DNA from: Paroedura picta
Lineage: Eukaryota; Chordata; Lepidosauria; Squamata; Gekkonidae
NCBI RefSeq assembly: GCF_049243985.1
Contig: NC_135374.1
Location: 107,501,641 to 107,565,640 of the forward strand
Length of the DNA stretch: 64,000 bases
Direction: 5' to 3'
Below the pieces are notes generated by a model. The model was not told the DNA's origin, did not search any database, and saw only the letters and a program-made list of their open reading frames with translations. Shown piece by piece: positions 11,216 through 22,950 of this stretch (position 1 is the first letter of the stretch; each line of letters starts with the position of its first letter). Made by a program: the position numbers and the translations under genes.

Positions 11216-11452
11216 TGTTGTTGTTGTTGTTGTTAAGTGCGAAGTTGTGTCCGACCCATTGCGACCCCATGGACAATGATCCTCCAGGCCTTCCTGTCCT
11301 CTACCATTCCCCGGAGTCCATTTAAGTTTGCACCAACTGCTTCAGTGACTCCATCCAGCCACCTCATTCTCTGTTGCCCCCATCTTCTTTTGCCCTCAAT
11401 CGCTCCCAGCATTAGGCTCTTCTCCAGGGAGTCCTTCTTTCTCATGAGTTTC
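11216..11452 (-). mobile_element. RTE-BovB LINE 3' end
   Basis: The minus-strand frame 11445-11233 reads IEGKRRWGQQRMRWLDGVT and then DRKAWRIIVHGVAMGRTQL. This is the C-terminus of the BovB ORF2 protein (family pattern EGKRRRGxQRMRWLD...DREAWRxxVHGVAKSRTxL). A (AAC)n tail follows at 11234-11216. The copy is 5'-truncated like most BovB insertions. BovB is abundant in squamates, which supports the host call. Confidence 0.85.
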
Positions 11453-12414
11453 TTTTAATATATTTGGTAAATTACATTTCTCCCCGCAGTTCAAGATATG
11501 GGCAGATACACATAGCTAGTGAGATTCTTAAACAACAACTTAGCTTATGCCATAACAATGGCCTAGGAAGATGGACATACTCATACAGATAGGTCTGGAG
11601 GGATCCATTAATCTTGGCAATGGCTGAATGATGGACTGCAGAAGTTGGAAATTCAGCAGGCTTGAATTCAGTACTAAATGTAACATCCAAAGTGTTTAAG
11701 CAGAATTTCTATCGATGGGTCTTAGACTGGCAATCATGCCTGCCTTCCTTTACATACCAATACTGTGGTGCTTCTCCTAAATTGGCATTCCAGACTTGGT
11801 GGAGGGAAATGGTGTTCGTCTTTTCTGCAGAAACAAGTGGAGGACTTGCAACCATTTGACGGGGAGGAACATCATTTTCCCCTCCCCAACTATTTGTTCT
11901 GTATCGTCCCTGAAAGCAGTCACCATCCCTCCTTCTATCTGCTGCTATTTCCATTGCTTCTCCCTCTCTCATATCATCAGAAGACATTTTGGAAGGCTTT
12001 AAAAATACCATTTGCTACAATGATATAACAATTATTGATTTTTTAAAAAAAGAAAGGCCTCAAAAAGCTTGGTGGGGAAGGGAAATGGCAGTCATAGGGA
12101 GTTGATGGAAAGAAAATAGAACTGATAGGTGTGATCTTCAAAATGCACAATTTACTGTCTGGACAATGTTGTAATGCATGTAGGCTATGTGGGCAAATAT
12201 CTTGTTAATTCAATTTGTTGTTTTTTTTTCTCTGCCCTAGCAGAAGACTGTCAGGAAGGGGAAAATCCATTGCTTCCTACACGCAATTAAAGAACCATCC
12301 ATAAAAGTTTTGGAAATGTTAATGGTCATCCTAGCCAGAGACGATGAAATGGTCAGCTGAAACTTTGGCTGGCCTCTGGCACCTAGAAGGCACACAAAGA
12401 CATGGGGTGTGATG
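11453..12414. other. Non-coding, nothing recognised
   Basis: No coding or named repeat signal. Several overlapping short frames at 11709-12028 look like chance. Confidence 0.5.
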
Positions 12415-12422
12415 GGCTAGAT

Positions 12423-12744
12423 CAGTCTTTCTCAGCAAGGATTTTGTGAAACCCTGAAAAGTTTCCTGAATAGGTGAAAGTTGATTATTTTTCATATATA
12501 TATTTTAATTGTTAAATATTGATTGGATGATATGAACATATATGGTCATTTTGATTTGTCTCCCACTCCCAGAAATGGCCAATGATGGGCCTGGAGGGGG
12601 TGGGAAGGGGAGGGGCCCCAGGTGGGCATTTACACCGCTATGCTTCCCAACCATATTCTGCACAGTCATGCCACTTAGGGATTTCTTGAAGCCTGAGGAA
12701 TGTTTCAGGGGGTTCCCAATGGTGAAAAAATGTGAGAAAGGCTG
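12423..12744. mobile_element. hAT-like MITE with 8-bp target duplication
   Basis: Ends are inverted (CAGTCTTTCTCAGCAAGG left; CAGCCTTTCTCACATT right on the other strand). It is flanked by GGCTAGAT at 12415-12422 and GACTAGAT at 12745-12752 (7 of 8 matching). The 8-bp duplication and CAG ends fit hAT. It is non-coding and ~320 bp. Related copies lie at 2163, 18164, 36939, 52427 and 60506. Confidence 0.8.
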
Positions 12745-12752
12745 GACTAGAT

Positions 12753-13041
12753 TATATCTTCCTAAAGACTTCCGGAAAGGATACTTTGACCCATAAGAAG
12801 GTAGGATAATGGAAGAGATTAAAAAAAAATCTCATGGTATGAACGGAAAGGGGTCCATTTTGTAGATCTTTTTGGGCCAATTCCAACTGTGATGCTCACA
12901 CCTAGGCTCCAACTGGATGGCTGTCATTGCCAAGTGGAGTAGAAAAGGGGTTGTATGTACTTGGACAAAGACTTCATGTTAATGGGAGTCTTTTAGAACC
13001 CAACAGCTCCTAAGTTGAAGAACCTGTCTTAGAATAAGATC
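12753..13041. other. Non-coding spacer
   Basis: No recognisable feature. Confidence 0.4.
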
Positions 13042-13049
13042 AGCTAGGG

Positions 13050-13427
13050 CAGTGGTCCCCAACCCTCGGTCGGGGACTGGTGCCGGTCCTTGGATCAGTC
13101 GGTACCGGGCCGCGGCTTCTCCTTGTCCTCACTGGCTGCTGCCTCAGGGGCTGCTCTGCCACTCTGCTGCTGGCTCACCTTTGGTGCTCTCCAGTGGCTG
13201 CCATGGCTGGGGCTCCCCCTTGGCGCGGCACTGCACAGCTACTGCTGGCAGCGCCCCCCAGCGGGCAACGGGAAGTCAGGGGTGCCAGCGGGAAAGCAAG
13301 TGGAGCAGGGGCTCAGGCACCGGCAGCGACGTCCCTCAGCAAAAGACTACACCCCCCCCCCACCGGGCCTCAGTAAAATTGTCAAGCATTGACCGGTCCT
13401 CGATGATAAAAAGTTTGGGGACCACTG
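13050..13427. mobile_element. hAT MITE (GC-rich) with perfect 8-bp target duplication
   Basis: The ends are inverted: CAGTGGTCCCCAACCC on the left and CAGTGGTCCCCAAACT on the other strand at the right. It is flanked by identical AGCTAGGG at 13042-13049 and 13428-13435. The CAGTGGTCCCCAA end is typical of hAT/Charlie-type elements. The open frames inside (100-150 aa on the plus strand) are by-products of its GC-rich composition. CpG-rich, so probably fairly young. Confidence 0.9.
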
Positions 13428-13443
13428 AGCTAGGGCACATATA

Positions 13444-13492
13444 CTCTGATTTTATTGTGCTACTTCAGACCAACACGGCTACTCATTTGAAT
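13444..13492 (-). mobile_element. 49-bp retroposon with 14-bp target duplication
   Basis: CTAGGGCACATATA occurs at 13430-13443 and again at 13493-13506, bracketing 49 bp that contain, inverted, the core of the unit at 2286-2340. The insertion landed across the right-hand duplication of the hAT MITE at 13050, so it is younger than that MITE. Confidence 0.8.
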
Positions 13493-13769
13493 CTAGGGCA
13501 CATATAGAGGGAGAAACAGAGGAACTGCATGTTTATACCATTCTTTTATATTCTTGTATAGTAACCCATTGCTATACAGTGTGTATGTATTGTGGACTTT
13601 TTACTTTTACTATTGTTCTTTACTATTCTGAATGCTGGTAGAAGATTGTTCTCTGCACCCCATTAATATACTATTTAAAATGGAGGGCCAGGGAAAGGAG
13701 GTGGTCAGTTGACAAATTTCTATTTTCCCAGGAGTGTACAATGCCACATCATTAAACCAAAAAAATAAA

Positions 13770-14040
13770 AATGCCCCAGGCAGATCCACCATGCTGTGCA
13801 GCATGGCAGAGCCACATGGGACATTTTTGTCCCTTCCAGGATGCTGTACTCAGGCATGGGAGGGTAGAAGCTGGGTCAGGACAGCCTGACTCTTCCACAA
13901 CTACATTACCAGGCCCAGCATTGGCCCCGTTGATGCCTGGGGCAAAAAAAAAAAAAAAGGAATGTGGACTTGCCATGGGACAAATGTGGGCCTGAGTCAG
14001 ACCTGGCCTGGCATTACCCCAGACCAGAGCTGCTGTCATG
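13770..14040. repeat. Unclassified GC-rich block with A-run
   Basis: It contains GATGCCTGGGGC followed by 14 A. It shares CATGGGAC-type words with 8990-9160 but is not clearly homologous. No gene. Confidence 0.25.
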
Positions 14041-14105
14041 CAGAACTGGGAATTTGCCCCACCAGTGGATGAGTGGTGAGTCAGGCTAAATATCAGGAAC
14101 CAAGC

Positions 14106-14602
14106 TGTTGAGATCCAGGAGATTCGCAGCAAAGAGATCACTCCCGGGCTTAAAGGTGAGGCTTTAAGCAAAAGTCTTTATTTGGAGAATCATCATAAAG
14201 ATCAGCACATTGCATAAGCCATAGACAGGAATCTTGACAGAGACACCGGAGCACAGATTGCATAGAATATATACCTGGGCCTGGGGAGGGGAGCAAGGAA
14301 TTGTCTTTTGGTGGGAACTTGGATACACGCAAGAAAACAGCAATAGTATTCTCTGATCTCAAAGGTGTAAAAACAGCTCAGGTGGCCATTTGGTGTTTAG
14401 ACTGCCTTGCCGGGGTGATAAGAAAGTAAACACAGGGTGAGCCTTTGAAATGCAAGGAAGGGATGAGAGGGGCACTGCTAAGAGGACCCAGGGAGGCCAC
14501 ATGTCAGCGAGAGATCTGGGAGCATAAAGGGACAAAACAACCTCAAAGAAGATGAAAAACACAGGTCAGGAACTAGGGGTTCATGAGACTAAAGTCCTCA
14601 CA
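14106..14602 (-). mobile_element. Retroviral-type LTR, apparently solitary
   Basis: On the minus strand it runs TGTGAGGAC...GGATCTCAACA (TG...CA ends). It has a TATATATTC promoter-like box at about 14270, an AATAAAGACTTTTGC polyadenylation region at about 14180 and a U5-like tail. This U3-R-U5 order fits an endogenous retrovirus LTR, probably class I-like. No internal region and no convincing target duplication is visible, so it is an old solo-LTR fossil. Confidence 0.6.
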
Positions 14603-14804
14603 TGGAAAAGGCCCCAGCGAAGACCCTCCACTTTGTCCTCCCCTCCCTTCTTATAGTTCCTTCAGTTCCAGGAACAGAATATTAGATGGCTTATAATATT
14701 CAGTGAGATGGGGGAGGCGTTGCTCAGTGAGTTTCAAAATATGTTTTTAGCTTGCTTTTATTTTGTTCATCACCGTGTCCATAAGGCAATAAAGTTGGAT
14801 TCAA

Positions 14805-14930
14805 ATCACTGGAGGTCTTCAAGCAGTGCCTGGACAGATACTTAGCATGGATGCTTTCAGCTCATCCTGCATTGAGCAAGGGGTGGGAACTGTATGGCCC
14901 CTTCCAACTCTATGATTCTGTAAATGTTAT
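14805..14930 (+). mobile_element. CR1 LINE 3' end
   Basis: 'GGAGGTCTTCAAGCAGTGCC' through 'CCTTCCAACTCTATGATTCT' is the characteristic 3' end of CR1, which terminates in short ATTCTATG-like repeats. 5'-truncated. Confidence 0.85.
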
Positions 14931-15141
14931 ATATGTTTGTGCATTTATTTGTTAAAGTGGTACTTCCTTTTATTTCAGCTTGGGAGCCTGACAGGACAAC
15001 GAATGGTGTTGTTGTTTTAAATTAAACATTTCCTGAAAGCTTCTGAGTCTTGACAAATGGTCTGCTTCTGAGTGGCTTCAATTTTTCCCCTTAGCCTTAG
15101 ATTGAGAAGAACAAGAGCCCTTCGGTGTTACCATTACAGAA

Positions 15142-15173
15142 ACACACACGCACACACACACACACACACACAC
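15142..15173. repeat. (CA)n microsatellite
   Basis: Interrupted CA dinucleotide repeat of about 32 bp. Confidence 0.95.
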
Positions 15174-15194
15174 TCCTGCCTGCCACCTTCACTT

Positions 15195-15500
15195 CAAAAG
15201 GATAGGAGCAAGCATTATTTCATTGAGAGGAAAAAGTGCCAAGGCAACTGGAGAAGTATTGACTTTCAGGTACACATGAAAACTTTAAAACAGCAAGCTT
15301 TGAAGTCTATAACAATTTATTGTTTGCTGACTAGCCGGCTGGCAGCGGAGGAAGATTACAGAGGGAAAGAAGCAAAGGGTTATGTTTGGCTGCTACAAAT
15401 ACATAATTTACAAAAGCTACAGTTTATCCGGCGAGCTGCAGCTGAGGCGAGTCGAAAATACACACATAAACCTTCCCCTTTATGTCCGTGGTAAAACAAT
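15195..15500. promoter_or_regulatory. Candidate conserved non-coding block
   Basis: Dense, non-repetitive sequence (for example AACAATTTATTGTTTGCTGA, a possible SOX/FOX-type site, and GAGCTGCAGCTGAGGC with E-boxes). No repeat signature or coding structure. I suggest an enhancer-type element. This is inference. Confidence 0.25.
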
Positions 15501-15889
15501 GTTGACAACAGCGTACCTTGCTATTCTATAGCCTGAAGAAAGCCACTATGTCTTTTCCCATTCCCAAATTGTCCATTTCGCACAGTCTCTTGACAGAGAG
15601 TCGCTCAAAATGGCATCTTACCGCTGCTGCACTGCCTTCCCTGGAGTTTATGTCTCAGATCAGGGAGGCTAACTCATGGCAAAATGAGCAGCACTGTGAC
15701 TTCCAGCATTGTGAGTATCGGCACAGTTCTTTATGGATGGACTCCGATGTCCCCGCAACTTTAAATACCAAGGGTGAGGGATTCTCATATATTGCCAAAC
15801 CTTTTTCACATTGGGAGAAATATGGATGGACCTTTTCAACAAGGTACAGGAAACTATCCCTTGGGTATTAATCATAGTCTTTGTTACGG

Positions 15890-16600
15890 TGCTAGATCAG
15901 TAATCAAATTGCAATGGGCATAAAGTATTCATTGGTAATTAAAATAGTATAAAATTTAAAACATTCCAGCTAAAAGAATCAACAAAATTACATTTTAAAA
16001 TTCACAAACATTATCTCAAGCAATTGAGACTATATTTCTATCTAAGTTGCTCCAAATTCACCCAGCTCTTCCTTGTTTTGATTGCCCTCCATGCAAATCT
16101 GGCAACAACAGAAGTTATTTCAGGGCGTTTATCAAACAACATGTCTTTAATCGCCTCTGAGTTGGACCTATTCTGTGGGGATGGCAAAGTAAGTTCTCTC
16201 CTGATCTGCTCATATAACCTACATTGGAGTAATACGTGTTCTGATGTCTCAATACTCCCATCCTGACAGATGCATACACGATTAAAGTATTTTTTTGAAT
16301 AAGCCTTCCCTAAAAGCAGATAGAAGCATGTTATATCAGAGTATTGTAAATGATCTCCTATGGTCTGGGATAACTAGATTAGATAAGTAAGGTAATGGCC
16401 TCAAATTATTAAGTGGAGGCATTGGGAAAAGTGGATTTTTTACTTTATGGAATTCATGTTAGCGGTGGATTTCCAAGATCCTTTGTTTTATTATCACCTT
16501 TGCTCGATTGCAACCAAGAGACAGTATTAACTGTTTCGATAGACCATATGAGCAGAGTCTCCGGTATTAAAATATGAAAACAAGCTTAGATGTGTTGATC
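15890..16600 (-). mobile_element. LINE C-terminal fragment (zinc-knuckle end)
   Basis: The minus-strand translation ending at 16009 reads RVCICQDGSIETSEHVLLQC, then RLYEQIRRELTL, then a tail to VNLEQLR and a stop. CxxC...ETxEHxLLxC is the conserved cysteine/histidine motif at the C-terminus of many non-LTR reverse transcriptases. Upstream pieces (PLPYLSNLVIPDHRRSFTIL, then NMLLSAFREGLF) are separated by an in-frame stop and a frame change. An AT-rich 3' UTR follows to 15890. The clade is uncertain. Confidence 0.65.
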
Positions 16601-16656
16601 AGATTTGATATTTCTACCTATTTTTTGCTTCAAAGGGGAACTAAAGGAGCTGATAA

Positions 16657-16834
16657 ATCCCTGTGAGGTGGGTGAGGCTGAAAGCGCCCTGATATTACAG
16701 CTCGGTCAGAACAGCTTTATCAGTGCTGTGGCGAGCCCAAGTTAATCGAGCTAGTTGCATGTGGGGGAGTGCAGAATCATACCTGCCTCACCAGAAGTCC
16801 ACACTCCTAACCACTATACCAAGCTGGCTCTCCA
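16657..16834 (-). mobile_element. SINE family 1, truncated
   Basis: Minus-strand copy holding the tRNA-like head (AGCTTGGTATAGTGGTTAGG) and middle, lacking the TTC tail. Confidence 0.8.
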
Positions 16835-16949
16835 GGCCTCTGGTTGGAGCCAAGATAAACCGCTGAGAAACACTGGCCTCAATTGGAAGTCCCCAATCAA
16901 AACCCTAATTAGTTGGGGGCTATCTAAGTAGAATAGTTTTATTGTATTT

Positions 16950-17060
16950 ATAGCTGATTTTATAATTTCATTGATTATTTTATTAACAGTTGTTACCTGC
17001 CCTGAGGGTAGGAAGGGAGGGTTATAAAAATAAAGTCTATTATATTATATTATTCTCAAT
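16950..17060 (+). mobile_element. LINE 3' tail (L2/CR1 type)
   Basis: 'ACCTGCCCTGAGGGTAGGAA...GGTTATAAAAATAAA' matches the 'yyGCCCTGAG..GGCGGTATAAATxAATAAA' style of reptilian L2/CR1 tails. Confidence 0.55.
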
Positions 17061-18155
17061 ACTTCACATTTGTTAATGACTTTCCTAAGTGTTTTAAGAG
17101 TGACATTTAAAAAAAATCAGTGGTGTGCCATTCCTTTGGATCTCAACCTCCAATACATAAGGGGGGAAATGAGCAATATTTAGATGGAAAAAAAATACAT
17201 CATTATTTTTGGAGTGAGCAAAAAGAGGTGGATGGGGGAAGGGACACATTACTCTAAACATGTGAAATCTCCTTGATTGGGATACAATTATCTCCTGTAT
17301 AAACAATGCCCTCATAATTACATATACATGATGCCAAATTATCTGGCCACTTGTATAGGGATAGTACTCTTTAGAAAGAGCTTTTTTTTTCTCCATTCAA
17401 CTGCAACCAGAACTTGAACTGAATCTACTTGAATAAATGTAAATTTTATCATTGTGATTTATTTCTTGGGAGATTTATTTACTTCATGCAAACTCTATGT
17501 CTGGGCAAACTCTGTTAAACAAAATACTTCAATAATCATTTTGTAAAGAGGATGGGGAAATGGATGATTAAGCCAAAGGGTTAATGAAGAAGAGAAATGG
17601 AAAAAGTAGAACAACAATAATTACAGAAGAAACTGTACAAATACAGTTTCTTTGCTCCATTTTAGAGGTGTTTCCATACATTCCATACATTCAAGGAGTG
17701 TACATCCATTATAAAATGTGCACACTGTATACATGACAAAATGTGTATGGTCTATATAAAGAAAGTGGTAGCAGGAGCCTTTTTTGGTTGGTTTGATGTT
17801 ACCACCCCTACCTCACAGGAGAACATACTTTGTATGGCCATTTTGAGACATGTGTTCGCCATCTTGTGTGAACACAACAACACGTGTATTTTTTTTCCAA
17901 CATTAGTACATACAAATGTATACTTAGTAGTCTGAACTTTTGATTGCAGTTATTGATGCTGGAAAAGAAGGTGTGTTGCTCTATTCATCCCAAATGGCAA
18001 ATGTATGTATTAAGTGGATAATGTGTAGTGTTTTCTCCTAGCACACATTGTAATGACCTGAAAAGGACTAATATCACAGCCATTTGTCAAAAAATGCCTC
18101 CTATACACTTTTACTACACCCCGTGAAAAAGTTTACCTGTCTACAAATGGTATAT
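17061..18155. other. AT-rich non-coding, nothing recognised
   Basis: Over 1 kb of AT-rich sequence with TATA/TGTA-rich words and no family that I can name. Confidence 0.5.
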
Positions 18156-18163
18156 ATGTAGAC

Positions 18164-18477
18164 CAACCTTTCCCAACTTTTGTACTATTGAGAAACCCCT
18201 GAAAAATCCTCCAGGCTTTGAGAAATCCCAGAAGTAGCACAATTCTGCAGAATATGGTTGGGAAGCATAGCTGTGCACATGCCCACCCACATGCCCCTCC
18301 ACTTCCCGCCCCCTCCAGGCCCATCGTTGGCCATTTTGGGAGGGTTGGATGGGTTGAGGTGACCATATATGGTCATATCATCCAATAAATTATATTAAAA
18401 TTAATTAACACCCACCCATCCTTTCAGGACCATCAAGAAACCCTAAGGTTTCATGAAACCCTGGTTGAGAAAGCCTG
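18164..18477. mobile_element. hAT-like MITE with 8-bp target duplication
   Basis: Inverted relative to the copy at 12423. Ends CAACCTTTCCCAAC and, on the other strand, CAGGCTTTCTCAACC. Flanks ATGTAGAC (18156-18163) and ATGTAGGC (18478-18485), 7 of 8 matching. Independent support for the hAT assignment of the family. Confidence 0.82.
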
Positions 18478-18769
18478 ATGTAGGCTATCTCTGTGTCACT
18501 AGGATCCATAATTGTTCCCAATAACACATAGGGAGACTGCTTATTAAAGAAACTCAATAGAATGTTTAAAGTATTTGTCATGATTCTGAACTTCTTCCCA
18601 GCTGGCTTGGTCAGATAACACCCTCAGCTATGTGATATGCAATCAAAATTGTCTCATAAGGGGGGGGGGAGAGACTCACAAGGTTTCACTGTTTCCTCAG
18701 ACCTTCAGATACCTCCTTAGAGTGGCTATGGACCTTCTCAGAACCCAACTATCCTCTGTCTCCTACCTG

Positions 18770-18878
18770 GAGCTGCTTTTGTTGTTGTTGTTGGAGAGGA
18801 ATGGGCAGGCAACTGTAAGCCGCTTTGAGCCTCCTTCGGGTAGGGAAAAGCAGCATATAAGAACCAACTTCTTTCTCA
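18770..18878 (+). mobile_element. SINE family 1, 3' part
   Basis: It holds 'GTAAGCCGCTTTGAGCCTCC', then TTCGGGTAGGGAAAAG and GCATATAAGAACCAA. A (TTG)n stretch replaces the middle. Confidence 0.75.
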
Positions 18879-21854
18879 CATATGCACACATACACTCTCA
18901 GTGGGAACTTCGCTGTCCTGGCTCCCATGCAGGAACACAAATCCAGGGCGGACAAGGTGCATGTGGGAGCAGGAAGAGGCAGGGCAACCTGCCCCTACTC
19001 AAACTCCAGCCTGCAGATGGAGCCTCCAGTGTGGGAACGGTCTTATACTTTTTCTCACACATACACTCATGCTTGCTTTGGAAGCACATATACTAAAATT
19101 AGAACTATGCCTTTGACTTGCAGGAGGGCATTATGTGCTGAAATAATACGCGACACAAATGCTGGGATGAACAAGGCCACAGCTTTATTACCTTCCCACG
19201 GGAGGGTTGGCGCAGCATGGGAGAGGGAGCCTGACCTAGCAGTCAGCAGACTGCACCAACAACCCACGGAGTCCAGAGGCGCCCTGGGGACCTGCACCGT
19301 TCCCAGCCGGGAGAGCAGATCCCCTTGCCTACTGAAGTCCGCCACTAAGGGAAGCGACCTATGCGGGGGAGCCACCAGGCGTCGACCTGCTTTGACTGCC
19401 CCCAGGCCACCTGGCAAACGAGCCCCTGGCCTCCCAGCTGGGTAAGCCGCGCTCGTATACGCGCTGCCTCAGGAGAGGCCCCGAACCCCAGGGAGTCCGA
19501 TCGCACACCGGCCTCCCTGCCAACAGGCTCCATCCCATGCAAACCCGCCACCGAACGAGGCCAAACAGACCTCGTTCCCGCCAACCCTCCTAGAACCCTT
19601 TCCATTCCAGCAGGGCATAAAACCTCTCCTGCCTTCCTTGGATGCTTCCAGGTCTGGCACTCAGACCCCATTACCTGGGGAGAACAACTAACCCACAGGG
19701 CAATCCAAATACCAATACACTTGAATCACGGCCCAAACTGATGATCAGAATCTCTTGCTCCCATTGTTCCAGGTATACTTAGCCCCAGATGAACTGAAAT
19801 AACCCTGGGTGGCCTCCCAACACACCGGCACACCAGCATGAGTCTGGCCACCTCATGCCATGATATCCAGGCCAAGTTTCTGTATCCCGGTTCTAAGACC
19901 CAGGTGCATGACCTCTTTCTATCCTGCTGCATGGTCAGCACTGGCCGCATGCAGCATTGTCCTGGATGACATGCACTCCCCTGTACGTCCAGCCACTTGG
20001 CCCAACTGTCTGTGACCCAGGAGGTCCTGCCCTGGGTCGTCAGGTCCATCAAGAGAGCATCTGCAGCAAAATACATTCAATCATCGACAGGGCACCGTTA
20101 TGGGAAGCCTCCCTCCAAATGGTGTCCCGGAATGCGAGCTACTCCTTGCCATGATGTCTGCCCAAGTGATGCAAAGACTCCAGGGAACCATCCAGCCTGA
20201 GCCTGCAGCATCCACAGCTGATCCAGCATATGTCATCCTGCCCCCACCTCTGGCATGGGCAACATCCTTGACATCTGACCTGGAATAGTTCAGAAGGTAG
20301 ACACTGGGATTAGACCCACATACAGACTTTAATCAAGTGAATGCTATCCCCTGAACCACCGGACTGGTGGGCAGCAGCATGTGGTTTATGACTGCACCAC
20401 AGTGTGTGAGCAGTCATGATGTCTTCCAATAGCCAGAGACTTGTGTGCTGGGTTGCAGCCTCACTATGGCTCCATGAAAGTTCCATGGGCCAGAAGTGGA
20501 ATTCCCGACGATGCCAAGACCGGGGCAAACTGCCTTGGCCCTGTTGGGCTGGCGCCCCTGATTACTGCTATCTGTCAGCTAAGGTGACCAGTGGTCTCTG
20601 ACCTCCACGAAAACCAACCCGTTGCAGACTGACCGGGGTGGGGCAGGAGATGTCCCAATGCCACCACACCTTCAAATGTATTGACACCCAGTGTCCCAGC
20701 ACCTTTCCAGGTTTTGGCTTGACCCCAGGGAGACTTGCCTTCCAAGAGGGAAGGGTGAAAAACCTGCTGGCCACAATTTTGCCAACCACCACTGAATGAA
20801 GGATCAGCCAACCCAGATGCAATAAGTAAAAATGCCAATCTCAACTGGCCATGGCATTGATCCCAACCTTGGCTGCTGAGCTGCCCCATACCCTGGGCAT
20901 GCCACGCCATGGAGCTGTGTGCCACCCCTGAATTCGCTGAGGCCAGCTGCCTGTATCACCTGAGATGCAGTTTGAGCCAATTTGCCAGCACGCCAATGCT
21001 ATCATGCCATGCATGCATCCCAACCCTTATCTACCTGAGAGGACTTACCTGATAAGGTGGCATGTGCTACCTCCCAGTACTTACAGCACACCCTTGGTGG
21101 TCACCGCTCCTGGGCTCCGGACTAACTCCCGAACTGAATGGCCTTGCTCCAAAAATTGCCATGTTCCAGAAGGAAACCACCTGTGTACACAGATGGCAGC
21201 TGCCATCGATCCTTTAAATCAAAGCACCTGCACAGATCCTATGAACCAACATGCCTGGAGCAGAGGCCAAGGGCCCAGTTCCCATGCTTGACCCCTCACT
21301 CCTCCCCTGACATGGCACTTGCTACACCAGTGCCCCCTGGTGTGTTGCCTAGGCAAGGATTCCTCAGCCCTAAATGCCAACCTGGAGGGTCCAGCAGGCC
21401 ACAGCCTTGTCGGGGTTGAGGCAGAGACCATATGCTCCCCCTGGTATTTTTTTTTTTAAGGTGCCAGATCAAGACCCTGTGCCTCGTGAATGCCAGAGGC
21501 AGCACTCCATGAGCTGCCGCCCTGCTACAGCTCACCAGTTACCCCATTGCAGTAAGGGGGGGGGGAGGAATCCATGGCCCAATGAAGCTGGCTGGCTCCC
21601 CTGGGCATGAAGTAAGCTTCAATCCTCCCTATAAACTTCCCCCACGAGCAACCTTCTGTACTTCGCGTAAAAGGGGAGGTATGCCCCATTGCCAGGATCA
21701 TTAGCGTCCTGGGATGAGCATGCAGCATGGAATTAAAGGACCTTCTGCCCAGGTCTGCGGAGGGCACTCTCACCCACTACTTTCATAAATGTCACTTTCC
21801 CACAGAAAGAGTGTCAGATTGGCTTGCATCGCCTTCCCCTTCCCCACAGCGGAC

Positions 21855-21990
21855 TCTGGGAAGGAAGAGTTGGTTCTTATATGCCGGTTTTCTCTACCAG
21901 GAGTCTCGCGACAGCTTAAAGTTGCCTTCTCTTTCCTCCTCCCCACAACAGACACCCTGGGAGGTGAGGCTGAAAGAGCCCTGATATTAC
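21855..21990 (-). mobile_element. SINE family 1, 3' half (outer copy)
   Basis: Minus-strand tail half of SINE family 1. It stops at 21990, exactly where a second copy begins, suggesting that the second inserted into it or that the two recombined. Confidence 0.8.
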
Positions 21991-22206
21991 TGAGGAAGAA
22001 GAATTGGTTCTTATATGCCACTTTTCTTTCCCCGAAGGAGTCCCAAAGTGGCTTCCAATCACCTTCCCTTCCTCTCCCAGGAACGAAATTCTCAGTGCAG
22101 TGGTGAGCCCGAAGTCACCCAGCTGGTTGCATGTGGGGAAGCGGGGAATCCAACCCGGCTTGCCAAATTCGCAGTCCACCCACCTAACTGCTGCACCAAG
22201 CTGGCT
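21991..22206 (-). mobile_element. SINE family 1, near-complete (inner copy)
   Basis: Minus-strand copy with TTC-tail remnant at 21991, body and tRNA-like head ending near AGCCAGCTTGG. Head-to-tail with the preceding half copy. Confidence 0.85.
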
Positions 22207-22689
22207 ATGGTGCGGTTTAAACAGAGAAAGCCCGGCTTGCGGCTTGGTCCCCAGCAGGTGGCATGAATTGTAGTGGGAATAAAAACCAAGCTAACCCAAT
22301 TGGCATCGGCACCTATGCCACAGGCCCAGCTGGGCCAAGCCTGCCTTTTTGGAATCTGGCATGGCAGGGGGTTCCCCCATCCCAGGCAGCTGGAGTTGCT
22401 GCCCCCCCCCCCTGCCCGTCACCTATGCCGGAGAGGGGGGACTTGCAGGGACTCTCACAGAATGTTGACCAACGGATGGCCTGTAATCTACCCCATGATG
22501 CCACAGGCAACCCTGCCATTTGTTGTCTTTTCCATGCACTTGTTCATATTGCCCTGCGCGGGAAACTGAGGGTATTCAGGGACCTCCTGATGCCTGCCCT
22601 GAGTCCATCTGGGTTCCGAACGTCCCTCCTGGGAGACAAGCGTGAATGAAAGAAGCCACCTAGGCTGCTTCTGACTCTCCTGCAGATAC

Positions 22690-22810
22690 AGGAAATATCC
22701 ACATTCTGAGCTGACGGCAGGTCACTGGCAGTCTATACATCATCCCCAAACTGGGGATGGAATCTGCCTCATGCTTGCCAAGCAGAGGCTCTGCCACTGA
22801 GACAAAGTCC
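22690..22810 (-). mobile_element. tRNA-derived SINE fragment (third type)
   Basis: On the minus strand CTCAGTGGCAGAGCCTCTGC (A-box-like) is followed by TTGGCAAGC and an ATTCCATCCCC-like B-box area. It resembles a pol III tRNA promoter in a decayed SINE, not a functional tRNA. Confidence 0.5.
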
Positions 22811-22855
22811 CTTTCCAGCATCCAAACAAGGGTGGGCATGAAATTGGGTCACCAT

Positions 22856-22950
22856 GGGTGGTCAGGGAATTGTGGATTCCTGCTTTGAAAAGAGGATCAA
22901 CTAGATGACCCAATCAACCTTCCCTCTCTGGAATTACAGGATGTTGGAAA
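22856..22950 (+). mobile_element. CR1 LINE 3' end, diverged
   Basis: 'AGAGGATCAACTAGATGACC' and 'CCTTCCCTCTCTGGAATTAC' follow the CR1 tail pattern (GGGTTGGACTAGATGACC...CCTTCCAACTCTA). Confidence 0.55.

Noticed and set aside
13052-13507. 151-aa and neighbouring frames
   Set aside because: They lie inside a non-coding hAT MITE with perfect 8-bp duplication. The openness comes from GC-rich sequence.
15568-15585. CCATTTCGCACAG word identical to the Harbinger right end
   Set aside because: No matching inverted end or target duplication found within the next few kilobases. A single 13-bp match may be chance or a lost MITE end.
18882-19445. 187-aa open frame
   Set aside because: It runs from a SINE into the antisense of the LTR-like element. 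No domain and no splice pattern.
22740-22810. tRNA gene on the minus strand
   Set aside because: Only box-like words remain and no cloverleaf can be drawn. It is a SINE relic.
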